The notes below the pieces were generated by a model that was not told the origin of the DNA, ran no database searches, and was given only the letters and a program-made list of their open reading frames with translations. A stretch of 64,000 bases of DNA from Macrotis lagotis. Its lineage: Eukaryota; Chordata; Mammalia; Peramelemorphia; Peramelidae. Location of the stretch: assembly GCF_037893015.1 (NCBI RefSeq), contig NC_133666.1:462296867-462360866 (forward strand), given 5' to 3'. This document shows, piece after piece, positions 1-10,782 of this stretch. Made by a program: the position numbers and the translations under genes. Position 1 is the first letter of the stretch. The number at the start of each line of letters is the position of its first letter.

Positions 1-1023
1 TATCTCTCCTCGATCTATTCTTTGGTGATTTTTGCAGATGAGATATTTTGCATTTTCTTCTATTTTTTCAATTTTTGGCTTTGTTTAACAGATTCTTGTT
101 GCTTCATGAAGTCATTGGTTTCCACAGACTCCATTTTTTTTTTTTTAGGGAAGATTTTTCTTCATTTACCTTTTGCAACTCCTTTTCCAATTGGTCAATT
201 CTATTTTTGTAAGTTTTCCATTTGACTAATTGAGATTTTAAGAGAATTATTTTCTTTTCGCCTTTGTCCAGTTGTATTTTCCAAGGATTTGTTTTCTTGT
301 TGCAAGGTGTTAATCTTCTCTTGGGTTTCTTTTCCCAAGTTGATTTTTAAACTCCTTCCTTATTTCTTCAAGGATGTCTTTCTGCAATGGAGACCAAATC
401 ATATTCTCCTCAGAGGTTTTACATCTCTGAGTTAAGGTCTTTTCCTTCCAGAAATTTTTTCTATGGACCCCCCTCCCCCTTTCTGCTGGCCTATTTTCAT
501 TTTCCTAAGATCTTGTGTTGGGGGAGGGCCTGGTTCACAGAAGTTTGGTGATAGGATCCGTAGAGGCTTTACTCACTGGGTTTAGTAACTCCACGTGGGC
601 CAGCCAGTAGGGGGTGCAAGAGGCTTTGCTCACTGAGTGTAGTATCTCCTCCACGCCAGTAGGGGGTGAGAAAGGTTGGAACTTGCTCTCCAACCCTTCC
701 AGTAAATCCCAGCCCTTCAGTCCCACTGCCACACCTCCACTCTCTGGTTGTTTCTCTTAAATGGTTCCCACAGCGAAAGCCCCTGGGGTTGATCTTAGGC
801 TAGTCTGGCTCTAACCCAGCCCCCACTGGTTGTCTGCTCTCTACTTGGCACACTCATGATCCCTGAAGACAGACCTTGAGGTAGGTGTTCTTCTCCTAGC
901 TTCTCATTCTGGGTTTTGTCAATTGGATTTCCATTAAGAGTTTTGTTTCACAATACATATATATGAGGGAAGATCAGGAGACCTCAGCAGAGCCTGGCTT
1001 CTCTCTGTCATCTTGGCCAGAAG
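1..1023 (-). mobile_element. LINE-1 / HAL1 5' end (5' UTR and start of ORF1), antisense
   Basis: Read on the minus strand the block starts near 1023 with a typical L1 5' end (CTTCTGGCCAAGATGAC), runs through a GC-richer 5' UTR to about 480, then becomes the A-rich coiled-coil part of L1 ORF1 up to the window edge. The element continues off the left edge, so whether it has ORF2 or is a half-L1 cannot be told. The short open frames here are not genes. Confidence 0.75.
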
Positions 1024-1714
1024 TTCCCCAAGATGATTTTTCGTAGTCATTTATAGTAAACTTGAACAAGGAAAAGATCATAATATGCTGAAGTCATTAT
1101 TTAATTCCTTCCTTGATTGTTTAAGGACAAAATGGTTTATTTCTTATAATCAGTATTTTAATCCTTGAATGATAGAGGACTCTGCCCTTACTCAAGTCAT
1201 AGAAGGAATTATGAAGAGGCAATGGTCTTATCTAGAGATGAGTTGTTTGACCATCTTTGATCAATTTCCCAATACTTTAGTCTTTTGTGCTTTACCTTTT
1301 TCTACACAATCAAACAGGAACTGTCTGGAAAGGGTTTTTAGACCAGAGGAATAGTGTTTCCTAATATTTCCAGTTGAATTTTAAAAATGTATTTTCATTT
1401 GTGTTACTTTGAGTATCAATCATTGGTACAGATTTTCTGGCACTAGTCAGCACTTAATGTTTATTGACTGGCTTCTGCAAAACAAGGGGAGTTAGTAAAT
1501 CTCAGGAGTTCTTTTCAATTCTGTACTTTAAAAAATGAATGGTTGTTTTGCATTAATAAATTCAGTCAGATTATATACTTAGAGAAAATCTCAAACTGCA
1601 AAACAGCATATTTTATTGGCAACTACCATGGTTTTAAGAATTTCAAAATTTAATAGAAGCAAAACCAAATGATTTTTTTTCTTTTGCTCTTGACATCTCT
1701 AAGAGGAAAATTAT
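1024..1714. other. Intergenic, nothing recognised
   Basis: AT-rich sequence without a convincing gene. A short stretch near 1440-1480 resembles the very end of an L2 LINE (AATGTTTATTGACTG) but is too short to assign. Confidence 0.5.
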
Positions 1715-1860
1715 TTTTTTTTTACAAGGCAATGGGGTTAAGTGGCTTGCCCAAGCCCACACAGCTAGGTAATTATTAAGTGTCTGAGGTTGGATTTGAA
1801 CTCGGGTATTCCTGACTCCAAGGCCGGTGCTCTATCCCCTACACAACCTAGCCACCCCTT
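1715..1860 (-). mobile_element. Marsupial tRNA-derived SINE (WSINE-like)
   Basis: The minus strand reads as the common marsupial SINE: tRNA-like head, 'GGAGTCAGGA', 'TTCAAATCC', 'CCTAGCTGTGTGG' and an A-rich tail. A 9-bp target duplication AAAATTATT is seen at 1707-1715 and 1861-1869, overlapping the T tract on the left. Confidence 0.88.
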
Positions 1861-3034
1861 AAAATTATTCTTGATTAAACTGAATCAAAAGATGAAATTT
1901 TTAAGTTTTTATTGAAACAATAAACAATGTATTTTGATTTTACCATTTAGTGAGAGCTCTGCAGTAACTCAGTTTTCTTTACTAAAGCATTTAGTAAATC
2001 CACAGGTGGCCACATAAAATCTCCCTGCGGGCTGCATGCAGCCTGCATTTTGAACAGGTCGCATTTTGAACAACCCTGTTCTATATGATACAAACATAAC
2101 TGATGCTCAGAATTACCAGAGGGTACAACATATTCCTCAATAATAAAAGAAAAAGACTTTTAAAAAATTTGCTAATTAGGATATATTCACCAAAACCAAA
2201 AAGGGCACTAACATTTCAGAATTTCAAAAACAAGAGAAGAAAAATGATTTTCTCCTTAAGCTTCACTTAACTAGAAAATTAAACTAACTCCTTTTCCTGG
2301 AATATTTATTATTTTACATTAAGAGCTCAGTTACTAAAAATAAAACCAAATGACTATTCTATTTACTTAAGAGAATGTCCAGAAAGGGAGTGACTCACTT
2401 CTCTTTGGTTTGTGGCATATTTATATTTATTATGAATTACTTAAAATGGTTCAATATTAAACCTCCAAGAATGCTTCTGGCTCTATACCAATAATCCTAT
2501 GGTTCTATGACTGTTCTGATTCACAAGTCAAATATTCACCAAATAAAATCACTAGCACAGTGAAGTCTTATTTATTTAGAGCACCAGATTTTTTCAGGTT
2601 AAGGTCAAGAATTCAAAACAATGACATTTTTTGCTTTCATAGATAGGTAAGTTATTACGGAGGAAAGAATTTAAAACTCTTTAATTCAATACAATGCAGA
2701 ACCCAAGAAAATATCACTTTTACCTGAATTTTTTGTATGCAGTTCTTGGTTAAAGATAAACCATACAATAGAAGGAATTATTTTAAAGAAGAAAAACAAT
2801 TCACATTATCAAAAAATCTTAATATGGAGATGTTCATATATCTAATAGGGTCATTTTATACCAACTTTTTAGAAGTTATTCATGTTCCAAGGTCAGAAAT
2901 AATAGTTGAAATTATTATTCTGACCAATACTGGACTCCTAACATAGCAGAAAATCTTCCTTCCTCTACATTGTGAGTCACCACTGTTGGACTGGAAACCA
3001 GAAAAATTTTTGTCACTAGTTGTGACAAAACAGA
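1861..3034. other. Intergenic, nothing recognised
   Basis: AT-rich sequence with no supportable gene. A 12-base word GCATTTTGAACA occurs twice in near tandem around 2046-2070, probably a small slippage duplication in an old repeat. Confidence 0.5.
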
Positions 3035-3140
3035 CTAAAGTCTGTTTCCTTATCTGTAAATTAGGGATAATTATTATAGCTTTAGTATTAGCCTCATCTT
3101 GAAAGGGTCAAATGAGTGAATATCTATATAGTACTTTATA
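3035..3140 (+). mobile_element. CORE-SINE (MIR/MAR1-type) 3' fragment
   Basis: Shows the 'TTCCTTATCTGTAAA' core followed by '...GGGTCAAATGAGTGAATAT...' which is the diverged form of the marsupial CORE-SINE 3' module. Confidence 0.6.
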
Positions 3141-3240
3141 AATTATAAATTAGTTTTTTTAATGGTCTCATAAGAAGAAAATCCTATAAAAAAAGCAGGA
3201 CTTTAGAGGAAACCTAACCTTTTAGAAAGAACCAGACAAT

Positions 3241-3392
3241 GGGTAGCAAAGTGGCACAGTGGAAAGAGCACCAGCCCTGGAGTCAGGAGTACCTGAGTTC
3301 AAATCCGGCCTCAGACACCTAGTAATTACCTACCTGTGTGGCCTTGGGTAAGCCACTTAAACCCATTTGCCTTGCAAAAACCTAAAAAAAAA
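3241..3392 (+). mobile_element. Marsupial tRNA-derived SINE (WSINE-like)
   Basis: Full head-to-tail copy: 'GTGGCACAGTGG', 'CCCTGGAGTCAGGAGTACC', 'TTCAAATCCGGCCTCAGAC', and the characteristic tail 'GCCTTGCAAAAACCTAAAA'. Flanks share only a short weak duplication (AGACAAT / AGACTAT). Confidence 0.9.
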
Positions 3393-3757
3393 GACTATAC
3401 ACCCCATCCTATCCCCTAACCCATCTGATTTAACATTTCATTTCCTCTCAATATCTGAAAATTCCATAGATAGGAGAGTCACATGGATCTCATTTTTAAA
3501 ACTATATACCTTTGGGAAGGAGGATTTATAGCCATTCACCCATTGGTATTAGTCTAATCATATTAGACTATTTTCCCCCTAACATTTAATTCAACTGAAG
3601 TTACCTCCAACTAAGTAATGGAAATTATTTCAGAAGAAGGCAAATAATTTTATTTGACAGAATGGTGGCAAAGATAATTGAGAGGATGTCCAAAACTGAG
3701 GAATCAGCTAAATAAGTTATGATATACGATTGTGATGGAATACCACTATACTATATT

Positions 3758-4370
3758 CTGAAGACACTGAGGTGCTTTCTTGAGCTAAACGGCCTAGCAT
3801 TTCAAAATTACCAGAGAGAGTGCAACTATGATAGGCTAGACATGTTAGGATGCCAGATGTATGCTTGCCAGACAACTATTCTATGGAGAACTCACACAGG
3901 GCAAATGCTCACAAGGTGGTCAGAAGTGATACTGCAACACTCTGAAGGTCTCTCTTAAGAACGTTGAAAATTGGGCCAGCTATATGGTTCAGTGAATAGA
4001 GCACCAGGCCTGGAGTCAGGAGGACCAAAAACTTAAAAGAAAAAAAAAGAACTTTGAAATTTATTGTACAGCATGGGAGACACTGGCACAGGCCACCCAG
4101 CATCATGTGCGCTCATCAGTGAGGGGGCCACACTCTATGAGGATGACAGAATTGAAGCAGCTCAAAGGAAATGTGACATCCTTAAGTTTAGAGTACCCAC
4201 CCCAGGTGTTCACCTGAACTATTTGTATTCAACCTATGGTAGAACATTCCAAGTTTCTATTGGTCTGATCAGTCACAGTCAAACACACTATAATTTGTCT
4301 CAAACATAGTGATGTCATTTTGGTCTTCTTCGATAAGAAAGGATAAGAACCCACAAATGACTGTTGTGTT
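3758..4370 (+). mobile_element. RTE (BovB-like) LINE 3' fragment
   Basis: Corresponds to the end of the RTE ORF and its 3' UTR: a 'GAAGACACTGAGGTG...' segment, '...AAGCAGCTCAAAGGAAATGTGA', 'GATCAGTCACAGTCAAACAC' and 'AGTGATGTCATTTTGGTC'. It is 5'-truncated, is itself interrupted by a short SINE at 3968-4050, and lies inside an L1 3' UTR, giving a three-layer nest. Confidence 0.75.
3968..4050 (+). mobile_element. Short SINE copy (WSINE-like, missing its middle/3' body)
   Basis: Has the SINE head ('GCCAGCTATATGG', 'GAGCACCAGGCCTGGAGTC') joined directly to an A-rich tail; most of the body is absent. The flanks AAGAACGTTGAAAATT and AAGAACTTTGAAATTT form a slightly diverged target duplication, showing insertion into the RTE. 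Confidence 0.75.
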
Positions 4371-4655
4371 TTAAGAAATGATGAGCTGATTGATTTTAGG
4401 GGGCGAAAAACAATAGAAAGACTTCTATGAAATAATGAAAAGTGAAGTAAGCAGAATCAAGAGAACATCAAATACCCTAAGAACAATATCATTCAAAGAA
4501 TAATTGTCAATAACCAAGTTATTCTGAGTATTAGAAATACTCAATGGTAAAGGACCTATTCAAAGAAAATGCTAGCCATCTCCAGAGATTGAACTGAAAA
4601 ATAGAGGTATGTGGAGTATGGTTTTACATCTATGTATGCCTCATCTGGGGCAGGG

Positions 4656-5036
4656 TAAAGAGGGAGAGACAGTTGGGAACTTAAAAAAATAATTAAAAAT
4701 TATACCACAGAGCATTTCAAGAAGCAGGGCAAGGCAGAATATACTAGTCTGAAGTAACAAGATTAAGAGGAGCACAGGGAGGTCATAAGGTAAGGATGCC
4801 CTGGATAAATTTTGTCAACATCAAAATTTTGCTAATTGTGTTCCACCTTATTTCTAGGATTCATAATGTGTTTATTATCATTCTTAATACTGAAACTGCT
4901 AGGTTGTGAATTAGATTTTTATAAGCTAACCATTTCTATGGAAATTTTTTATTCAGTAATTAAAATCAGCTTAAAGATGGATATATATAGTAATGCATTT
5001 GTAAATTAGGAGTTGCCTGAATTTGCAATATTAAAA
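4656..5036. other. Intergenic, nothing recognised
   Basis: AT-rich stretch; no gene or repeat that I can name. Confidence 0.5.
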
Positions 5037-5300
5037 AGGCAATATGGAGATGTAGAAAGAGCACTGAAATGAGTCTGATCTGGGTTCAAACTATTACCTA
5101 GTATCCTAAGTCTAGAATTAGAAGGATCTTCATATATATAGCAATTGTCAACTAAGCTAGGGCACGAATCCAGGTCCTCTGCTATATTCAATGTTCTTTC
5201 CACTGAACAGAACATTCTTGCCTGGAACTCTTACAGATTTTCTTCATCTGTAAGATAAGTGAGTTGGGCTGGAATATCTTTAAACATTCCAGCTCCCAAT
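5037..5300 (+). mobile_element. MIR / CORE-SINE copy, diverged
   Basis: The head ('GTAGAAAGAGCACTGAAATGAG', 'CTGGGTTCAAAC') at 5052-5095 and the tail ('TTCTTCATCTGTAAGATAAG', 'TTCCAGCTCCC') at 5235-5297 match MIR in order. The middle is unrelated or too diverged, possibly another insertion. Confidence 0.55.
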
Positions 5301-5489
5301 CTTATTAAATCCACCCCCACCTCCTAATCTTTCCTCTAATATTTTAAGTTAAGGGGAAATTTATTTAAGTATTGGCTGGCTGTCAACCACAGAAACCTCT
5401 ATAGTTGTTAGATATATTCTTACTCCTTATTAAAGAAGTGACAAAATTAATCAGCAAGTAAGTATAAAAGCATAACAACTCAAAAATCT

Positions 5490-5560
5490 TCATTACACAG
5501 ATGAGGGCTAAGACCATGAGAAAGTTAACTCATGTGCTTAAGGCCACACATCTAAGTAAA
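5490..5560 (-). mobile_element. MIR fragment
   Basis: The plus strand reads as the reverse of the MIR core ('ACAGATGAGGGCTAAGACC...', 'CTTAAGGCCACACATCTAAG'). Confidence 0.5.
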
Positions 5561-6375
5561 ACCAAAGCAAGGGTTTAGATAGCCTAAAAATCTTTTGTTC
5601 AAAAATTTCTCAAGTTCTGGAATATTTGAGGCAAAAACATTATGTCTATAAAAATAAAAAAACATGGGAGACAATTCTTAATTATGAATAACCTATATTT
5701 AGAATATCTAGTTTCAGTTTAAAGTTTATGCAACCTATTCAACTATATTTGTGCCTTTAAAGATGTCATTTCTATTTTCTCTTCTACAAAAACAAAGGGG
5801 GTTGGATTATATCCCTAAACATAATTTCAGAAATAGAGGCATTAGACAGCTGTCTAATTCCAATTCATTTCTCACATAAATTTGGATCAGAAACAATTCA
5901 ACAGTCCTGTACCTTTTATCTAGAATTAAGAGACAGCTTACTTGGGGAAGGAGGAGTTTAAGGAGACTAGCTCTTTTTTCCTTCCTTCCAATCTCCTTCA
6001 CCTAAGTGTCCAAGCAATAACTGTTCTTTTTTCAAATTTATAGAATTGCACACACATACATTTCATCTGACTTCTTACACAACAACCCTGTAAGATAGGC
6101 AGGGAAGATATAATTATTTTAAAATTTAGGAAACAGGTTCAAAAACATTAAATGTAGAGTGTGACAAAAATGACAAAATATATCACAATGGTAAAAGAAT
6201 TCCAAAGTATTTTTCTGAAAAACTGAAACTGCAATGACAAATGTATTTTGTTTAAATACAGGGAAAGTGTCCTGAAATAGCTTCATATAAAAGTTAAAGT
6301 TGAGAAGTTATTTTATTTTTACCTTGCTTTGGTGAGAAAGATCTTAGACTAACTACAAATCATTCATAGATCATG
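5561..6375. other. Intergenic, nothing recognised
   Basis: AT-rich, no supportable gene. Small open frames here lack any recognisable motif and look like chance. Confidence 0.5.
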
Positions 6376-6379
6376 AGAA

Positions 6380-6720
6380 CAGCACCATGTCATGAATAGA
6401 GTATAAGATCTAGAGTCAAAAAGAACCGGATTCAAATGCTGCCTTAGATATTAAATGTGTCACCCTGGGCAAATCACTTAATCTCTAGGCAAGTCTGTTT
6501 TCTCATCTGTAAAATAAATGCATGCACTCTGTAGGCTCCAGTATTTTCCCAGTTCTACATCTAAGCTCCTTTGACCTTTCTTTTCAGTCTATTTCCACAT
6601 CTCTACAATGGGGATAATAGAACCTACCTCACAGGGTGAGGAAGGTTTAAATGAATAATGTATATATAATAAGTGCTTTGCAAACCTTAAAATGTCATAT
6701 AAATGTGAATTTTATTATTA
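6380..6720 (+). mobile_element. CORE-SINE (MIR/MAR1-type), near full length
   Basis: The tRNA-like head with 'CCGGATTCAAATGCTGCC', 'GGGCAAATCACTTAATCTCT' and 'CTCATCTGTAAAATAAATG' is followed after a gap by 'CCTACCTCACAGGGTGAGG' and 'AAGTGCTTTGCAAACCTTA' and ends in a TTATTATTA tail. This is the usual order in marsupial CORE-SINEs. Confidence 0.75.
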
Positions 6721-7339
6721 GAAGAAAAGTTAGAAAATATGGTAGGGCTGCTTTTAGTAGAGAACATATGTATGTAAATAAATTCAACTACTTTAAAAAC
6801 AAAATAAAATACTTTGCCAATAAATATATAAACAATTTCCTTCCTCCCCCATAATGCTCAACTAAATTATAAGGATTTGTTTTTTTAATCTATACCTAGG
6901 ACTGGTGCTATCATAAGCTATGAAAAAGTTTGTTTTAAAAAAAATAACAAAATTAACAATAAAAATTATGGTACTTTCCCAAATTTTTAAATATTCTAAA
7001 AATAATTCATGTTTTATTATAGAAGGTTTTCCAAGTTATTGATGGAATTTTAAAGGATTTTTAAAGATGGTGGTCAAATGAATCATATACACAAAGTAAA
7101 ACAAAGTTCATTATCAGAATCTGTTTTAACAGCTACAAAAAAGCACTCTTAATTTCTAAGTAGAAATGCAAGCAGTGATGAAGCAAACATAGAAACACTG
7201 AGTCTGGCAGTTTTTATATTGGTCATAAATGTTTGTTGCAGACTTAAAATGTATTCTAATCAAATGTGCAAAAAAAAAGTGCAGCTCTGTCCATATTTAC
7301 TTGAAATATATAACACTGAAAATTCTATACTATTTACAC
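6721..7339. other. AT-rich spacer just past the ZBTB14 3' end
   Basis: Very AT-rich with no recognised repeat. It contains further TTTATT words (AATAAA on the minus strand) at about 7014 and 6709, which could serve as distal poly(A) signals for ZBTB14. Confidence 0.45.
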
Positions 7340-8619
7340 ACTTAAAAAAAAGGCTTTATTATTAATTTACATATGCTGCAACTTTGTGGCTTCTTTACTG
7401 GGTAAATCATGTCCTGCAAAGAGTTCAACAGTTTGATGTAGCTTTGATGAGCTATACAAATGTATGTGAAGAAGTGTATTTGGTCAACACTCTTCTTTCA
7501 AATATTATCAACTTTATAATAGCCTTGGTTCTTGAATTTCTTTTAAAAATCCAATTTTTGAAATCAATTGCAGTTATTGAATCTGATGAAAGTTGGTAGG
7601 CAATTAAGTATGCACTCAAAATACCTTGTCTCCAAGAGTCACATTCCTTTCTCCAATTGCCATCATTCAACTTAACATTCCCATACTCTGAAAATGACTT
7701 TTCAAAACAAGACAGCTTCACATAGCAAGAGACACCTCAAAATAGGAAGGTTATAAGAACTTGACCTCAAGATGCCAAGTGCTCACTATCTGACCATACC
7801 AATAAATCAAGTGCACTGTACAGCCTGCTGTACAATCTAATTCAGTGTATGGAAGGTGAATAGTGAAATCAGGTTAAGGGGAAGAGGAACAACAAAATGA
7901 TAAAGAACCCTTGCCACAAGGCAACCAATATCTGAATTTCACAGAATACAGGGGAAAAAAACTTACACAAAGAATATACCAAACATTGATATCAATTTGC
8001 AATTTTGTGACTTCTGATAGTTTGATTGCTCAGTTCATGGTCAATCATTCATTAAGTCTTTTCTGCTCCTAAATGTTTTGTACTTGGGATCATATTTCAT
8101 ATAAACTGTCTATCTCTCCTCAACAGCTAGCGTGATGCTCTGAATAGGAAAGGTGTTTAATGATGTTCCCATTATTTTTCTAAGGAATAAAAATTTTCTT
8201 GGACCAGCAGTCACAAAAAGTGATTAAGAAATCAATGTACCCAATTATTCATACTGTATAATACACTCCAAGTGCAATAGGAATACAAGAATTAAAAACA
8301 AAGATTTTTTTTTTTACTTCTAAGACTTATACAAGAGTTCTCAAATTAAAAACATTTTTAAAATGAACAGCAAACTGGCAATAATACTACAATTTGCTAC
8401 GACAGTAAAACCATTTGGTCAGAATTTTGTTCCTTGAAAATTTTTTAAAGCATCTAACCAAGCACCGTCTTCAGTTCAATGACAACTCTTCATAAGTTTC
8501 CACAAAAATACAGTGACCAGTCTTAAGAAATTCATTTCTGACCAGTTGAACCTCAAAGTCTCTGCAGTGACTGCCTCTTAGATAGGAAGAGTTGGATTTT
8601 CCTTGATCTCCGATTGTAC
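7340..8619 (-). other. ZBTB14: ZBTB14 3' UTR (predicted extent)
   Basis: This is the sequence directly after the TAG stop of ZBTB14, down to the predicted cleavage area. I recognise no SINE or LINE in it, in contrast to both flanks, which fits a transcribed and constrained 3' UTR. A coding exon plus about 1.28 kb of 3' UTR gives an mRNA near 2.9 kb. The 3' boundary is an inference from the poly(A) signal; transcript data would settle it. Confidence 0.6.
7355..7360 (-). terminator. ZBTB14: Poly(A) signal AATAAA of ZBTB14 (predicted)
   Basis: The minus strand reads AATAATAAAGCC, then a T-rich run and a GTGTGTAAAT stretch about 20-30 nt downstream, the usual layout of a cleavage/polyadenylation site. 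It is the first good AATAAA after the stop codon that has a GU-rich element. Confidence 0.6.
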
Positions 8620-9948
8620 CTAACTACAAGCTATGGTCTCAAGCTGCTGCTCTGCCTCAGCTGCCATAGCGGCTGCCTGCAACTGTTCAGTCTCACTCTG
8701 GATGGCACTAGTGGGAACCTGCTTCCTCTCACTGTGCATATTGTTCTCATGCCGTTTGAGATCAGAAGCCTTTGCAAACGCCTTTGTACAAGAACTACAG
8801 ACAAAAGGCTTTTCCCCTCTGTGCCTTCTTTCATGATCTTTCAGATGGGACTTGTGTTTGAAGGCTTTGTCACACATGTGACATGCAAAGGGTCTCTCAT
8901 TACTGTGAACTCTCTCATGCTTTTTTAAGTCTGGGGCTCGGATAAATGACTTCCCACACACTTCACAGCTGTAAGGCTTATAGCCAGTGTGGATTTTCAG
9001 GTGTTCCTTCAGGTGGGCCTGTGTGGTAAAGCCTTTGGTGCACATTTCACAAACAAATGGCCTGTCTGCCGTGTGGAGTTTCTCATGCTTTCTCAGCCGG
9101 GCTTCATCTGAAAATGTCTTTCCACATGCTTGACAGGCAATCTGTTCCCGGTGACCATAGAGTAAGTACTCAAATTTCATGTCACTGGTGGCTGTTGTCC
9201 ACCCAGGGGTCTGTTCGTCCTTTACTTCACTTATGCCATCATTAAATGTTAAACCTTGAGGAGTCTGGGACCCCAAGTCTTTTGATTCTGAGGTGTCCAT
9301 AGATTCTACTTCCTGACCATAGCAGTTTACTTTTCGAACTTCTTCACTCCCTAGCTCCTTCAGGATGGCTTCCTGAACCCTAAGTGTGGTAGTGGGAGAC
9401 TTGCCATCCTCCTGACTTGGGGGGGTTCCCTCGACAGTATCATCAGAAGGACTGTCATCCTGATCTCCAATTTCTTCTACTTCATCATCCTGATTGTCGG
9501 TGGAATCGCCAATGGGGCGGTTTATTTTCAAACAATACTTGTTTTTTGCCTGACTGTTGTTTTCTTCAGGACTAGATACATCTCGCTTCTGAGAGCAGAG
9601 TTTATCCAAAAACCGAATACCAAGAATCTGACCTGATGACATCATCAAGTTGACGTCTTCTTTTTTGACAGAAATCTTTGCCGTATACATGTAGTTCAAA
9701 ACTTCCTCAAATATGTCAGAACGAAGGAAATCTATCTCTATTACAGAAGAACTATCCACCTCAAGCTTCTTGAAAAGCTTTTTGAAGTAGGTACTACATG
9801 CAGCAAGCACACATCTATGTGCCCTGAACTTCACGTCTTCCACCACAATAGCAATATCACAAAATTCCCCTTCCAGACGTTGTTCATTTAATGTTTTCAG
9901 AAACAGAGTTTTATGATCATCATCATTATATTTAATGGTTTCAGACAT
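8620..9948 (-). CDS. ZBTB14: ZBTB14 (ZF5/ZFP161), BTB-zinc-finger transcription factor, complete coding exon
   Basis: The 442-residue protein is intact and carried on one exon. An N-terminal BTB/POZ domain (about residues 20-120, with the core 'EGEFCDIAIVVEDVKFRAHR') mediates dimerisation and corepressor contact. An acidic, Ser/Asp-rich linker follows (about 152-184). Five C2H2 zinc fingers lie at 272-292, 300-320, 328-348, 356-376 and 384-405, each with all Cys and His ligands (for example C272, C275, H288, H292); links between fingers such as HTADRPF and HRGEKPF are TGEKP-like. The tail is Ala/Glu/Gln-rich and ends ETIACS. The family protein is a nuclear factor binding GC-rich promoter elements, described as a repressor of genes such as MYC and FMR1 and as an activator elsewhere. 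Human ZBTB14 is 449 residues (from memory); the extra residues are an N-terminal extension beginning MEFFIS. The ATG used here has A at -3, a good context. The assignment is near certain from near-identity to the mammalian protein. Confidence 0.98.
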   Translation of the reverse strand: MSETIKYNDDDHKTLFLKTLNEQRLEGEFCDIAIVVEDVKFRAHRCVLAACSTYFKKLFKKLEVDSSSVIEIDFLRSDIFEEVLNYMYTAKISVKKEDVNLMMSSGQILGIRFLDKLCSQKRDVSSPEENNSQAKNKYCLKINRPIGDSTDNQDDEVEEIGDQDDSPSDDTVEGTPPSQEDGKSPTTTLRVQEAILKELGSEEVRKVNCYGQEVESMDTSESKDLGSQTPQGLTFNDGISEVKDEQTPGWTTATSDMKFEYLLYGHREQIACQACGKTFSDEARLRKHEKLHTADRPFVCEMCTKGFTTQAHLKEHLKIHTGYKPYSCEVCGKSFIRAPDLKKHERVHSNERPFACHMCDKAFKHKSHLKDHERRHRGEKPFVCSSCTKAFAKASDLKRHENNMHSERKQVPTSAIQSETEQLQAAAMAAEAEQQLETIACS

Positions 9949-9965
9949 ACTGATGAAAAACTCCT
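9949..9965 (-). other. ZBTB14: Start of ZBTB14 coding exon: 5' UTR stub and splice acceptor
   Basis: Just upstream of the ATG, the minus strand shows a pyrimidine-rich tract ending CTTCCTTTAG, an excellent 3' splice site (AG at 9964-9965), so the exon begins at 9963. The 15 bases between acceptor and ATG read in frame as Glu-Phe-Phe-Ile-Ser, matching the human N-terminal extension, but no ATG precedes them within this exon. Confidence 0.85.
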
Positions 9966-10547
9966 AAAGGAAGAAAAGAAAGGCAAAGTCCAAATATTAG
10001 CAATGAATGAAACAATCCAAGACATGATAAAATGAGATAAACTTTAACTAAAGGTTTATCTCTTTTTTTAAGTGAAGAAGATCTGCTCTGAGACTATTTT
10101 GAGATAGCAAAAAAAGGATATATATATATAAATTATTTTTTAAAATTCCAGTTTCCTAATTTATTAAGAATTTGGCTAACCGTAAAGTTTACTATAGAAA
10201 TAAAATTAAATGAATATTTCTAAACTGCTAAGTAGATCTTCTCTGAGGAATTCAATTTATGGGAGAAAAAAAACACTAAAAGATAAAGAGAGATCATGGT
10301 TTGCAGGACCCATATCATACTTGACTCTTTCTGAATGTATTTCCATAGTCCATGATGAAGTTCAGCCACTCTCTTTAGAATTCTCTAAGTGATCACCCTA
10401 GGCAGCAGATCAAGTTTCAGATTTTCTTATTTGTAATGTTCCTTTCAAAATGGGTCACACACCCACTTTTCTCATCTTTGGAAGGAAATTTCCTTCCCTG
10501 ATTATCTTTCCTCTTTATGCATTTGTCTTTTCTTATCAGAATATAAG

Positions 10548-10782
10548 AGGCAGCTGGATAGCTCTGTAGATGAAGTGCTGGGCCTGGAGTCAGGAAGACC
10601 AGAGTTCAGGCCTCAGATATTTACCAGCCATGTAACTCTAGGCAAGTAATTTAACCCTGTTTGCCTCAGTTTCCTCATTTGGAAAATGAGCTGCAGAAGG
10701 AAATAGCAACTCTCTGATATCTTTGTCAGGAAAACCACAAATGGGGTCACAAAGAAGTGGACATAAACTGAACAATAAAAAC
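10548..10782 (+). mobile_element. Marsupial tRNA-CORE SINE (WALLSI-like, long form)
   Basis: Head 'GGCAGCTGGATAGCTC' and 'GGGCCTGGAGTCAGGAAGACC', then 'TGCCTCAGTTTCCTCATTT', 'AATGAGCTGCAGAAGGAAA', 'AAATGGGGTCACAAAGAAG' and 'CTGAACAATAAAAA'. This is the longer SINE type that ends in a 'CACGACTGAA(C)AA' tail. Confidence 0.8.

Larger units (their letters stand above)
3665..4655 (+). mobile_element. L1 3' UTR fragment split by an RTE insertion
   Basis: Bases about 3665-3757 and 4371-4655 match successive parts of the old marsupial L1 3' region ('GGATGTCC...', 'TGTGATGGAATACCACTAT', then 'AAGAAATGATGA...', 'AGTGAAGTAAGCAGAA'). The RTE fragment between them interrupts one original L1 copy. It is a plain decayed LINE with no open frame. 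Confidence 0.65.

Noticed and set aside
8614-8928. Plus-strand frames over the ZBTB14 zinc-finger region
   Set aside because: They are antisense shadows of the conserved coding exon.
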